From NCBI GenBank assembly GCA_949357655.1, contig CASHTG010000007.1, positions 558,001 through 622,000 on the forward strand: a stretch of DNA of 64,000 nucleotides, written 5' to 3'. The position numbers and the translations under genes are program-made. Positions 1 through 11,851 of this stretch are shown here, piece by piece. Below the pieces are notes generated by a model. It saw only the letters and a list, made by a program, of their open reading frames with translations, was not told where the DNA came from and did no database searches. Positions within the stretch are counted from its first letter, which is position 1; each line of letters begins with the position of its first letter. Source of the DNA: Parascedosporium putredinis. Lineage: Eukaryota > Ascomycota > Sordariomycetes > Microascales > Microascaceae.

Positions 1-493
1 TCTGCTGGTGCGAGCGGAGGTAGAGAGGTATGGCGGTGAATTTTTCCCATGCAGAGCCCAGGTCGAGCTCGTAGCCGAACTTGGAGGGCCATCCGCTAGT
101 CCGGAGGAGGACGGTAGAGGGCACGCAGGTGCTACTCGGGTCGGGGCCTCCGGCCAGTTGGAGACGAGGTTGATGACTTCTGGATCGGCGGCGAATGCGT
201 AGGCGACCCTATGGAAATGTCAATGGATGGATGTATGTATGTATCAGTTATTAGTACAGGGAAATCGGGGTTGCTTCTTTTTCCTCGAAACAGAACAGAA
301 ACTATTGCAGTGATCAAGGCGCGGAAGAAGGGGTTTAGGATATTGATGGGCGGCCATTAATTCACTTGCACGACGTACTTGGTATATGAAGCGCCGAAAT
401 CGATGCTGATGACGAGGCTCCCGGATCTTCGGGGACCGGATCCCATTTCGGAGATGCAAACTCCACATCGTTCACGAAAGGCGTTCCGGACAT
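1..493 (-). CDS. Hsp70/actin-like ATPase-domain protein, 5' part only (runs off window edge)
   Basis: Two exons can be read on the minus strand. Exon 1 (493-379) starts MSGTPFVNDVEF and reaches ISIDFGASYTK, the phosphate-1 loop of the Hsp70/actin ATPase fold (consensus DFGTTYTGVA in fungal Hsp70-like proteins). A GTACGT donor follows. The acceptor CCATAG is at 209-214 and exon 2 (208 to the window edge) continues VAYAF...NLVSNWPEA...VPSTVLL...KFGYE, the order seen at the N-terminus of fungal Hsp70-like ATPases (WP, then KVPT, then WG/FG). Two single bases appear to be missing, near 420-423 (a GGG run) and 138-147 (CCCC/GGGG); adding them gives one open frame. The intron is 170 nt. These proteins are often multicopy in filamentous fungi and mostly of unknown client. 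The family call rests on motif order only; the C-terminal two thirds lie outside the window. Confidence 0.68.
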
Positions 494-1842
494 TGGTATC
501 TCCCACCCTATCTCCTCCCGGCAGGATTCTGATCAATGGTCGTTGAAGAAAAGAGTGAATCTAGAATGACAGAAAATAGCGTCGGTCTTGTAGTCGCTCT
601 TGAATTCGGTGAGACACTCCTCTCCCCCAAAAGTGTGAGTGTTTCTTGGCCGCTGGGCGTCGTGCTTCGTAGAATCTTCAATTCCAAGAATGGATGACGG
701 TGAGAGCTGAAGGAGGGAAAACGTTCGTTATAAGGAACGTGCTCGAGGTCCAAGGCGGCGAGTTTCTCTAATTCACATATTAAAAGAACACTAGGCTCGC
801 GCCTTCTCGAGCCTCTTGATCTTGGAATCAGATCCCGTTCGTCGTCGTGCGTTCTAGATACCTCGCGGCGGGGCGGGGGTCTTTCACGGCCTGGGGATTA
901 GGCTAGATGTGCGAGTAGGTTATTGATTGTGTTCGCCGAAGTGTGTCGAATAGTGAAGCAGCCTTTCTCATGCCACTTTTAAGTTCTGCCAGGTTATGGT
1001 CCCATAGCAAGGTTCTTCTTTCATGGGAAAAGGGCAGGCAATCGGGCATGGTGAGAGGTCTGAATTTGGCAAGTCATAGTGAATAATCTACGAACCCACG
1101 ATTCAGTATCTGATGTGTGTGACGACATGGGGGTGTGATAGTTGTCTGAACCTACTTATCTAGCATTGAAGTTTTCCTTTTGGTAGAAATCATCTTTTTC
1201 TTAGACTACCTCCCTGATTGCATATAAGCAAGAACATTATGTGTAGACGTGATAACCTTGAGGCAGCCTTCAAACAGATACATTATATCGGCCAATTTTA
1301 AGCTTATATCCACATACCGGCGCATCGAACGGCCCGTCTAGACCATGGGTGTGATACTGGCAGTCCACGCCACGATACCCAATGCTACGGATCGACAGAC
1401 AGTTTCAAGGCAGAATTCGATCGATCCGTGTGGAACCTCGAACCTTGTAGTCACAGAAAGCACGTGTGAGTGATGTATCAAAACTAAGATTGGACTTGAA
1501 GCTTCTATTGACGTCTGTAGAAGTGTGTATGCTCAAAAAATGATTCATGAGTTTCGTGACCTGTCTAGTATCCACCCCTGCTTTCCGTGTACGACGTTGA
1601 ACGGATAAGAAATGATCGGGGAAAGCAAAAAAGAGAACAAACAAATCATAAAAGAGTGCATCTCGTACTCCATGTCCAAGAAACCGACCAAATGCCTCAT
1701 CTTTTGGATACATGTACAAGCAACAGATTGTAGATGAAAGATGAAGGGATGGTTGGCTATTAAGAATTACCCAGGTCTTAAGGCATAGCTTTTTTTTGTT
1801 TTATTTTTCTTTCTTTCTTTCTTTCTTCAACGTTAAAGGTGT
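494..1842. other. intergenic region, upstream of the Hsp70-like gene and downstream of the secreted-protein gene
   Basis: No supported gene. ORFs of 81 and 104 codons on the minus strand (508-753, 1405-1719) lack codon bias, introns or recognisable motifs. The part from 1080 to 1850 is more AT-rich than the coding regions. A (TTTC)n microsatellite lies at about 1808-1826, just past the stop codon of the minus-strand gene that ends at 1843, so it probably falls in or near that gene's 3' UTR. Confidence 0.5.
1808..1826. repeat. (TTTC)n microsatellite
   Basis: About five tandem TTTC units, next to a longer T-rich stretch. It lies immediately 3' of the minus-strand gene ending at 1843. Confidence 0.85.
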
Positions 1843-2551
1843 TTAGGCAATGGCTGAGATCTCGGTGACGTTGACCTGGACGGTCGAGCCGGCACAGTCG
1901 GCCGTTGAAGCCACATCCTCGGCAGTGCTACCGGTAGCAGGGCAGCCAAGACCAGCGATGCCGGATCCGAGGGCGGTGAAGTAAGTCCTAGAAATATATT
2001 GAATTAGCACCGGCTGTTTCTCTCTCGTAGATTGCAAACGAAGGAAAAGAACAAGAGTATAATATAGCAAGTGCAGAATACGAGGTCATCACAAGGGGGA
2101 TGTAGACTTACGGCCAAATGGGATCATCGTGGCAGATCCACCTCTGGGTCAACGTCACGTTACCCGTAGAGGCATCGAAGCTGAACTGCGCCATGCCACC
2201 CTCAAACGTCGACGGGTCATCGCCAGTGGGCACATCCTCGCAATCAAACGTCTCGGTGCCGTCAAACGCCGTCTGGCTGGTGGCCGTGCAGATGGTCTGG
2301 TGCTCGATCACGTTATGCACAATGGCAAAGGAGACGGACGTCTCCGGGACAGAAGCATCATCCTCGGACGAGGGCGCGAGCGGGGAGTAGGTGAAGTCGA
2401 CGAGCTCCCAGCTGACAAAGTGCTGCGACTTTTGGCTGCAGGTTTGGGCAGGCTTGGTGGAGATTGGCGCAGATGGGGCGGTCGTCTGGGGCGCCGGGAG
2501 GGCCAGCACGGCGGGGGTGAGGAGGAGGATGGAAGAGAGAATCGACTTCAT
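1843..2551 (-). CDS. small secreted cysteine-containing protein, loosely AA1-like
   Basis: Two exons, 2551-2112 and 1987-1843, joined across a GTAAGT...CTAG intron of 124 nt, give 194 residues with no frame problem. I start at MKSILSSIL (2551) because a typical signal peptide follows directly (MKSILSSILLLTPAVLALPA); the longer ORF from 2680 would bury it. The mature part has six cysteines, a WELVDFTYSP segment, an FSFD segment and short beta-like strands (VSFAIVHN, NVTLTQRW). This layout recalls secreted fungal AA1-like (Alt a 1 fold) proteins, but the resemblance is only one of pattern. Inference: it is exported to the cell wall or medium. N-glycosylation motifs NVT occur twice. A function cannot be given from the sequence. 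The alternative is an orphan small secreted protein. Confidence 0.78.
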
Positions 2552-2658
2552 GGCGAAAACGGGTAAAAAGGACGTTTGGTAGCGGTGGGTGTGGTGTGGT
2601 GTGGGTATTGATGGGTGATGCGGGAAAACCGGGTTCGGGGGTTGCGTCGTGGGTGTGT

Positions 2659-2670
2659 GTGTAATATATC
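2659..2670 (-). promoter_or_regulatory. TATA-like element of the secreted-protein gene
   Basis: On the minus strand the sequence reads GGGATATATTAC, about 110 nt before the chosen ATG at 2551, a usual place for a fungal core promoter. It supports starting at 2551 and not at the upstream ATG at 2680, which would lie before the TATA element. Confidence 0.45.
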
Positions 2671-5600
2671 CCACAGGCAATGAGAGGCGAGCCGTCAGGT
2701 AGATCAGGTTGATGTCAGGACGTCGTGCTTGAACTTGAAAGGCAAAGAGTGAGAGAGGGATGGAGGTGGGAGAGAAGAAGATGGGGAGAGGGAGAGAAGG
2801 AAGATGCTCTTTAAAAGGAAGTTGAAGGATTGCGATGGCACTTGGGTTTAGAGGGAACTATTTGGTAAAGAAGTGAAAAGCTTGGTTCAGGGATACCACA
2901 AAGCAACTTCACAAAACCAAAACAGCATGTCCAGAAAAAAGGGAGGGGACAAGACCTCGTATTTGTATTTTCGCATCGTGACTTTTCTTCGCTTCGGCGT
3001 TTGGTTCCATTGCAATACCAGAGGGTAGGATACTGACACCCTCATCCCGGAGGATCGCCCGGGCTCACTCACCTCGCTCCGCCCACGCACGCGCGCAGGG
3101 CATCGTATAATACATACACATACTTGATAGCGGACGCAGCAACGTTCAAACGGTGTCCACAATTTTGTCTACAGCCCCCATTTCCTCCTGGTACCAATTC
3201 GCTTTCGTTCCAGGGATGCGCAATGTATAGATTCGACCCAATTTTAACGAGCTCCTTTGAACCCTTTTTCGTCTCCCCAAAAGACCCCCAGCGATTCGCC
3301 CCGTTGCATTACTTCTCTCGGAGGGGCAATCTCGGGAGCCGATCAGTGGAGAAGAGGCATGGCCACGGCGGAGGCCCAACCACCTCTCGAGGAGCGTTAG
3401 GTATGTGGCCCACTTGCTCTCTTTGCTCTTCCGGGGGAGTTGTTTGTCCTGCGAAGTGACTCCAAGGTCCCCAGGACAGACGTCATTGAACAGCGTCACG
3501 CTCGGCACCCGGAATCAGCGATGCGGTCGATCGCCAGCTAAGCAACCCGCTTGCCAGGCACTAACACCTATCCTTTCTAGAAAAGGCTGAAAAACCCAAA
3601 AGAAGCGTCGAGGGAGGGACCACGAAAAAATTCAAAAATGCTAGTACGACCTTGAACAGCGCAGCAAAAAAGAAAAAGAGAAAAAGTTAAAAAGAAAAGA
3701 CGAGGAAAAAAAAAGGGGGCGAAAGGGGCGACAGCCGAGGAATGATCGAGCTGACTGACTGGTCGTCCTTTGCCTCTCTCTCCCAACAAGCGGCAACCAA
3801 ACATGCCTCTTGCGACGAGATTACGTTTGAAATATCCAGACCACTCAGTCTCGCCTATCGCACCCCTTTTGGCGGCGGTGTTGGCTGGCCCATTGCTCGG
3901 GCATAGCGATGCAATTTCCCGTCGCCATCACTGTGCCACCAAAAACCTTTCCCATAACACGAAAACCGTAGAATGGGCCATGGGCATGCTCTCCTTCTCT
4001 CTTCCCTATCATTTCCTGGTTGCCTGGGTCCCAAGCTGGGTCAGCTCAGGTGCAGGGACAAGAGTAGGGTGTGTCATTCGTTGCAATTCGTGGTGGTCCG
4101 GTAAAATTGATGAACACACATCATCTGCCCGCTCCACCGCCGCCCATCGAATACCCGCAATCCGGCCCACAGCTAAGAGAGGACCGAGACCACTGCAAAT
4201 CCCGGCTTTTCGTATAAGCACGTCGCTGCTATTTCGGTGCTTTGCTTTATTTCACTCCCTCGTTGGATGTGCTACCTCGTTCTTACCGTTCGTTTCGTTT
4301 CGCCTGTTCCCGCGCGCCCTGCTGTCCCGAGAGCTCAAGGTCCTGCGATTACAGACCTCACCTCACCTCACCTCCCGAGCTGCTCAGCCTCTCTTTTCCC
4401 CATTTTTTTCTTTCTCGTTCCTTATTATCCACCCCAGGGATATAGAATGGAAGTGGAACGTTGCTTGGTCCAGAGGGCACCCTGACGAGATTATTCCATA
4501 ATCGAGGCATGAACCTGAAAACGAATTGCCCCGACTTCATTTGTTGAAAACATTACAGCTCCTTCCAGCTGGACATGATCACTCCTGCCAATCACTCATT
4601 GTTTTACCTTTTCCTTCCTTTTTCGTATTATTACGTGCAGCTGGAGGGTGGTTCCGACGCGGTGCCATTCAATGAAGTTGGAACATCTCTTGCCCTTAGT
4701 GAGTGGAATGTCTCAGAGCTCCGCATACTCGAGCGGCGCGGCGGCCGTTTGATGGATGCGGGTGGATGGCGCGCTCCTCCTCCCCCTTGGCGCATTCCGT
4801 CCTTGGCGCGACCAGCGAACAAAAGAACCCCCTTTGGATGTGGCAGGCAGCGCAGCATCGAAGCTGCAGGAACTCATCGGAGATCGAGAGAGGGAGTGTG
4901 TTCCATTGTGGCTGGGGAAGGGGAAAGGAAAAGCCCGCAACTGCCGTGCTTAGAGCAGGGCGGTCTGAGAAGTAAACGGATGAGTTGGACACTCCTGCAC
5001 ACGATTCAGATAGATTCTCGTGCATTACCGCATTGGGCAAGATGATAATAACTACTCTCATCTCTCATCAGTATTTGATGATGGGTTGGCCCGTTGGTTG
5101 GCGGGAGAGGCACGCACGTCTGTGATTGAGTGCACCGTCGCATGTACGGCCCAACTCGATGTCTCTCTCCAACTTTCATCCCCACATTGTGATTCCATGG
5201 TTCAACGCGGAGAGTATTATTTGAATTCGGCGCAACGAAGATCGTTCCATGAACTCTCGATGAGGTTTCAGATCAATTACAAGGGTCCCCCGAAAGGCCT
5301 GGGGCAGTTCGAGAAGCCCGCCTCTTCCTCTTGTGCGCAAGCCACAGCCGTTTGCTTTTAGCGTTGAAAAAATAGGGCTGCTTTGTGGCTTCGCCTCTTC
5401 CGCCTGCCCCACAATCGTGACCCATGATTCAACAGCCGAGTCCGGCATCGCAGCCAGGAGCCAGACAGCCCAGCCAAAGCTGCAAATTTCCTCGAATCTA
5501 GACGACCAGAAGGTCGGTTTTCAAGTGTTGAAAGCTCCTGGGCCTGAACTGTTCCGAAATTGAAGACCGCTCTTTGCTTTCTTTCTCTTTCTCCGAGGTG

Positions 5601-8136
5601 TCTAGGATCGGGCTATTCACCAAGCCTGGTCCGTCACGCGATCATCGGGAAACGTCATTAAACAGCGGCCCCCGCAACTATCACGAAGTAATCGAACGCA
5701 GGAACGAGGCGGAGAAAAGTTGGAATCTGATTTGACCAAATACCCTGAAAAATAACTTGACCGATTGCATACTTCCCAGGACGCTGCAAGTCAACTGCGC
5801 AATGATAACATGGGAGCGGGCCAGCATGCCGTAGGGATACCCACCGGTTCCGTTCGTGTTGGATGATTCAACCCTTCACCTTCTACCTCCGCTGTTTTGC
5901 GTGCGACTGCTGACTCGGAGAGTCCTTTCCTTGTCATGATCCGCCTTTCCTCCAAGTGGGACTGCACTCAGATACACCTGAGGTCATTCAGGCTCTCTTT
6001 AAAACTGTTACTCAGGGGCAACCAGCGGGTCGTCAAGATGGACGCCACGTCGTCCGGACCTCATAACTCGACTGGTCATGAAATACAGCAAGCTGCAGCC
6101 GGATAGCCAAGCTAGAGCCGGAGATGAAGTCTTGGGACATCCGTTTGCGATATCCACTCTCTCAGCCAAGTCAGCTCTGTGCAGTGCAAGGCACAACTTC
6201 TCCTATGACCAGCCGTTCCCGCTCTTCGCACCCCGTGCCCGTACCTTTCCATCTTTCAAAGCTTCGAATTTCTTCTCCTGTCCCGACCCGCACGTCCGAT
6301 ATATCCCCCTCGTACCGCATGTATGCTCAACGGTATCGGTCCTTGCATCCACATTGCAAGGCCAGCGGGCCACCGGTGGGCCGAGCGCCCGCCCGATCGC
6401 ACAATCTCGCCGCGTGCTCATCTAGTGGCGGACCCTCGTGGCGGAGGCTTTTCGGTGTAGAAGAGAGGAAAAAGGAAAAAGAAATTCAGGTACGAAAGGA
6501 AGCCTCGTACGGGTCGCGACAGCATCGTCACACGACTTGCCACGGTGAGCGGGAGCCCGAGTTCGATTCAGCTGAGTCGCGCCCATGAAGTGAGTCAGTG
6601 TTACTCTGCCAAGCTCGCGGATTTCAACACGCCCCATAAATAGCATCAAGCACGAGGCGCCGGTGCGAGTGCCCGGGAGACGACAGGCATGCGTTGGTCA
6701 TGGAATGTCGGAATCTGCCGGCGCCGTTCGGAGCCGTTCGGTGGCGTTTGGTGGACACGAAGTGGCTTCACTCTGGCCGACTCTGGGAGTTAACTGGGAT
6801 CCTCAAACTCTCGAGCACGCACTGCACCCCCATATCGCCGCTCTGCGCATGAGAAGTGTAGTCTTTTGCGAGACTTTTCCCGTTGTGGTGTTCTCCCACC
6901 TTCATATAAGGGACATGAGCCAATCCTAACAGTCCTCTCCGGCGTCTGGCGCCTCCCATTCCTCTCTTTCTCGCGGTTCAAAAACCTAATAAGGCGCTTT
7001 CCCGCACATGGCCCTATCGTCTCGGGGGCAGGGATATTGACCCCGTCCATCCATTAGCTTGCGCACTTGCTCCTTGATCTTTTCAGCTCAGGACAACATA
7101 GAGTCTTGGCTAACCTAAGCAGACCAGATTGAGTCCTTGATGTCACCAAACGTTTTCAAGTTTTCCTCGTGATGGAAAATATGAAAAAGAAACGGCCCTG
7201 TGTGAGCCAAACTTGCTTCCACTGACAGTCTCTTCCCGCAAAAGTACAGAGTAGAGGTCAATGTCCTCGTGGTCTCTCCCTTTGGAGCATCGGGGAGTTG
7301 AAGCACCCCGGCGGGCTGTGTTGTCATCCAATTGATCCCCACCCGTCCATCCATACGCGGGGTGGGGCGACAGGACTTTCAGGCACCGACGAATCTCCAA
7401 TCTCAGACTCACGGAACCGCAAAATCTGGGATGCCTGGTTCGCAAGGGACCACATCGCCGGGTTTTGACAAATTTTCGAATAGTATCAGGACTCAGTACA
7501 TCGAATACCCGTCCCTAATATTAGCCACAAATCCTCCAACATCTTTTTGCACAGGCCCCAACAGCCATGACAGTTTTTTTGGTGTTCTATTGACTTTGCT
7601 GCACTTACAACGTCCGGAGGGGCATCGAACGAGAGGTCGAGATAAAATTGCGGGGTTACCCCCAGTTCTCGTACTCGTATTGGCGGCTATCCTGCGAGAG
7701 CGGAACATCCAGGAGAACTGACCCTTGTTAGTGCTATTCTGCAACACTCGTCCGCAATGTCCATCCTCGAATTACTGGGCGATGGGGGTACGCGGCGTAT
7801 TCGTGCAGGTTTGTGAGGAGCAGCCCCGGGGCACGCGGCCGCCATTGCTCAATTGGCCTGTTCCGTGCGGGGTGCGGGTTCGCGGGCGGAGCATCGAACG
7901 AAACAGGGGAGTTGTGTCGTGGCCTAAGCTGACAGACAGACTACTCCATGCCACCCGGTTCCCCCTCGGGATGCTTTTATATAAATAGGGGTTCATTGCT
8001 CAACTTTGAAGTTTGATCAAGTGGAGGAATCTTCGACTACTCTGGGATTTTAACTTTTCGCCGCAATCATCTTACCCCAACGAGCCCCGTCCCCTCTTGC
8101 CTTGATTCATTCCTTTCACAGTCACGCATATCTACC
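2671..8136. other. 5.5 kb gene-free region between two divergent genes
   Basis: This separates the promoter of the minus-strand secreted-protein gene from that of the short-chain dehydrogenase. The longest ORF (3770-4501, plus, 243 codons) has no motif, no third-position bias and a low-complexity Ser/Arg/Phe composition, so I do not call it. Visible structure: a homopurine stretch at about 3660-3720, tandem CCTCA units near 4356-4374, and three close copies of CGTTCGG/CGTTTGG-type units at about 6725-6750. There are no tRNA-like cloverleafs or transposon ends that I could recognise. Confidence 0.45.
7978..7987 (+). promoter_or_regulatory. TATA box of the short-chain dehydrogenase gene
   Basis: TATATAAATA, preceded by TTT and followed by GGGG, sits about 150 nt before the ATG at 8137. 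A CT-rich leader (about 8040-8130) follows. A strong TATA box in a filamentous fungus suggests an inducible promoter; that is inference. Confidence 0.6.
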
Positions 8137-8921
8137 ATGGCCTCGCTCGAGAACCTCGCTGTTATTGTTACCGGCGGAGCCGGCGGCCTCGGCAAGGCCA
8201 TTGCCACCGCTTTCCTCGCTGCGGGCAGCCAGGTCGCCGTCTGCGATGTCTCCGCGCCCCGCATCGCCGAAGTTACGACCGAGTGGGAGGCGTCCCACTC
8301 TGGTAAATTTATCGCCGCGACGGCTGATATCACCGACGAGGCCGCTTCCCAGGCCTTTGTCGATTCCGTCGTCGCCAAGTTTGGCAAGCTTGACATGCTC
8401 ATCAACAATGCCGGTATCATGGATTCCTTCGACCCCATCGGCACGACCGACAAGACGGTCTGGGACCGCGTCATGAACGTCAACGTCACTGGCCTTTTCC
8501 TCATGACCAAGGCAGCAGTTAACGTCATGACGGCTGCGGGTTCTGGTACCATCATCAACATTGGGTCCACTGCGAGCTACAGGGTACCATGGCCGGCGCT
8601 GCCTACACGGCCAGCAAGCATGCCGTTCTCGGCCTCACCAAGAATACCGCCGGGTTCTACGGAGACAAGGGCATCTACTCTATTGTCTTGCTCGTTGGAG
8701 CAATGACAAATACCAACATTGTCGACGCCTTTGCCCTTTCGGCGCCCAACCAAGCCAACATGGGCGTCTCTCACCAACTCAACCCGGGGTTCAACCCTGC
8801 CACCACGGGCGTGCCTCTTGAGGATGTTGCCAAGTACTGCATCTTCTATGCCGACCGAAACGTTGCCCACGCCTCGAACGGATCGACCATTACCGTGAAC
8901 AAGAACTGGCCCGTTGCCTAA
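8137..8921 (+). CDS. short-chain dehydrogenase/reductase (SDR), NAD(P)-dependent
   Basis: The protein is 261 residues once a single missing base at about 8581-8584 (AGGG run) is allowed for; without it the frame jumps from that of 8137 to that of 8589. Classical SDR features appear in order: nucleotide-binding TGGAGGLG near residue 13, NNAG near 92, the catalytic serine in INIGSTAS, the active-site YTASK, and a C-terminus near VNKNWPVA. Length matches the classical 250-residue family. The start is supported by the context CTACCATGG and by the TATA box at 7978. No intron was seen. The substrate cannot be read from sequence; this subfamily oxidises or reduces small alcohols, sugars or fatty compounds. 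It stands alone, with no biosynthetic partner within 5 kb on either side. Confidence 0.9.
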
Positions 8922-9842
8922 GCTAAGGCAAGCAAGGGGGATGAAGGAGGAGACACAAGCAGCCGTGGGAGACGGGAACCAAGCTTTTGGACCAAGAAGG
9001 CTGGCCGGGGAGGGGGCAAGGGTTGATGAATGTATGCATACAGGGATTAGGTTAACGACACTAACGAGGGATCAATTTAAGGTTTCTTTTCACCAAATCT
9101 CCCCTGATCCAAATGCTGACTGGTGGCCGCCGCACGCAAGGTGTGCAGTGGCTCGGGGAATAACAACCATGTCCATTGCCCACCCCTTGGGGAATAACAC
9201 GGGCAGCAGCGGGAAGGAAGGAGAGGTGTACCTAACGATAGGTGCATGCTCTGTGGCAATTGGGGGACTCCACCTTTGCGAGTTGGAAAAAGGTAGGGGG
9301 CGAGCGAGGCAACCAGGTTCCCCACAAAAACTATCGATGGAAATTTTCTTTTCATGTCCCAAGTGAGCGAGTAAGTACTCCCGGACCCTTGAAGACAGAA
9401 AGGTACTACGCCTCGTGCCCACTATTCGTACCCGTACCCGCGCCCCGTCCGGCGATGAACTCGACCAGGGGGGATGGGGGCGCTTACCGGCTGAGCGGTC
9501 GCGGGTCCCCTTTGCTCTCTCCGCGCTTCGCCTTCCCCATCAAAGAGCGGAAAGTTTGGGTCGTTCCCGGGGGCGTGAGCGTGAGCTTGCGTGGGAGAAG
9601 GCATGGGCCAACTGTCTCTTACACCTCAAGCTCTTCCCCGGCCGCGAGGCGCTAGGAGGGTGGAAGGGGGCGGAGAGTGATCGAGAAAGGGGGTGCGTGA
9701 TTGTTTCTTCTCTTTCTGTGCCTGTCTTCTTTCTTCTTCCTTTTTGGCCCCGTCCCTGACGCCAAGCGGGTGGTCCCATGATCCCGGAAAGCGTCGACTG
9801 TGGGCAGTTTGTGGAAAGAGAAGACGAGAAACTGGGGTACAT

Positions 9843-9902
9843 GCATCTGTGAGTGTTTGTGTTATGGATGTATGTGTGTATGTGTGCGTGTTTGCGTATG
9901 CG
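9843..9902. repeat. GT-rich imperfect microsatellite
   Basis: An imperfect stretch of TGTG/TATG/TGCG units containing GATGTATGTGTGTATGTGTG. Alternating purine-pyrimidine sequence of this kind can take up left-handed DNA; no gene is attached to it. Confidence 0.6.
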
Positions 9903-11832
9903 TGGAGCATAGACGCGCTATCTCGTGAACGTCATAACACGCGACTTTTGTGATGTGGCGGGAGGATTTGACCTTGTCAGGCTGCTCTTCTTTTGTGAAG
10001 ATTGTAGATAGAAAGAGGAATGCTAAACACTTGCTAGCAGTTTGGCCGTCTTGCTACAAGGCTGAGATGGCTCGAGGGAAGGGGACTAGACTAGGGGAAA
10101 GAAGAAGAAACGAGGTGACGACCGCCGTGAGGTTGCTGGAACTAACCAGGAGAGCTCGGTCTCGCCCATTTCTTCGATGATACTCATGGGACGGGAGGTT
10201 TCTTGCTTTCTAGAGATCTTGGCCGAGTGGGGATTCCGCGTGGTGTATTTTTCCAAGCCTTCCACTCGTACTCTTACATAGCCATAACGACCTCGATTTG
10301 AGGGGAAGGCTAATTTCTTTTTTCTTTTTCCTTTTCTCGGGCATTTTTCCTATTTTTTTCTCCGGCTAGATCGAGAAAAGAGGTAGGTAAAAGCCAAGCA
10401 GGTAGGGATCGGGAGTGGTTGGCTTGCGCCTCAGCCGCAGGTCGATAACTGGAGCGTACACAAGGTACCTCATGTACGACGCACAAAATTAGATCTCGAT
10501 TGTATCTGGTCAGCAGAACGAATCACATCAGCATGCGAGGGCCACGTCTTGTGCCTCGGTGTCACTGAAGAGATAACTTGATGCTTGGAGGGGAAAAATC
10601 GAGCGTGTCTCTCGCCGGACCAGACATCCTCTGCGTGTGTCTCTCTCTTCTCCTTGTTTCTTTTCAAGGAAGGGAAAAATCTTGATTTTGGGTCTTCCCT
10701 TAGCAAGTTTCGTGTACCCCATCCGGGATGTCCCTGTCCAATGTATCGCATAAAGGCACGGAAGTTTGGTGTAAGTCAGCTCCGGAAAATTTTGCGCCCT
10801 CTGCCAGGCAGGTACTTTTTTTTCTTATCTCCCCTGGCTATCCTCTCTTTCTGGCTTGCCCTAACAGGACGTGGTGGGAGGGCACTTTGGCAAGGGTAAG
10901 TGAGACAGGAAACATTTTTCTTTCCTCTTTTATTAATCTTTAGGTGGGGGACGTCCCGACCTTGATCGCCTTGAATCTCATTATCAGACGCGCTGTGATT
11001 GGATGACAAGCGACGAAGGGGGTGGGCGGGATGGGATGCTGACCAGGCACAAGCAGCACAGCTCAGCTTGACGGGTTTCTTCTGTTCCTATTTCTTTTTT
11101 TCTGACCTCCCTCTTCTTTGCTCGTTGATGGTTGTTACACCGTCCGGGCACCGTGAGATGGTGGCTGAGGATGACGCAAAGCCGCCGGAAAGGGTGGGTT
11201 CCTTTCCTTCTCTCCCCTTTTCTTTTTTAATTCTCGCGTTTCCTTTCTGGCTCTTGTCACTTCGCTTTCTCTTATCCACACCCGAGAGAGGGATTTAAAG
11301 AGAAGGGAGCATTAGTGGGGAGAAAACTTGAATCGCAAGGCGGTGTGGAAGTTTTCGCAATCTCAATCAAACCGCATCTCCAAGTTGGCTAGACCCAGTC
11401 TGCCAGTTTCTCCATGTTGCTAGGCCATATGTTCCGTCTGAGCTCTTTGATTTGATGCAGGGTTGATGGGACCTCAACCAACCCTCCATACACTTGGGCG
11501 GCCCGTTTGCCCCCACCATCCGCACGTTCTTGTCCAAATGGGTTTAAAAAATTAAAGCAAGAAAAAAAAAAGAAGAAGAAAAAGGGTTGCTGATACCTTG
11601 GGGGAGGACGAAGGCAGGCTTCGGCAGCCGCGCACCACAAGTACACGGCTACGGCGTCCCCTAGCCTGTCCAGAAGGCGAAGAAGACGGTCGAGAGGCAC
11701 AGAACCTAAAACTGTGAGAATGCCGCCAGTGGCGACTGTTTGTGAGTAGAGGAACGATTTTGGGTTCAGGAGATCCCCTGATTCCTCAGGAGAAGGGTTG
11801 AAAGTTAAGACCGCCTCCCCGTTCTCTCTCTC

Positions 11833-11851
11833 TTTTTTTTTTTTTTTTTTT
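11833..11851. repeat. 19-nt T homopolymer
   Basis: An uninterrupted run of 19 T preceded by a CTCTCTCT stretch. Intergenic. Confidence 0.85.

Noticed and set aside
2129..2566. Plus-strand ORFs over the secreted-protein gene
   Set aside because: Antisense shadows; the minus strand has signal peptide, introns and conserved-looking cysteines.
3770..4501. 243-codon plus-strand ORF
   Set aside because: No domain, no signal peptide, no codon bias, Ser/Arg/Phe-rich low complexity; it looks like chance in spacer DNA.
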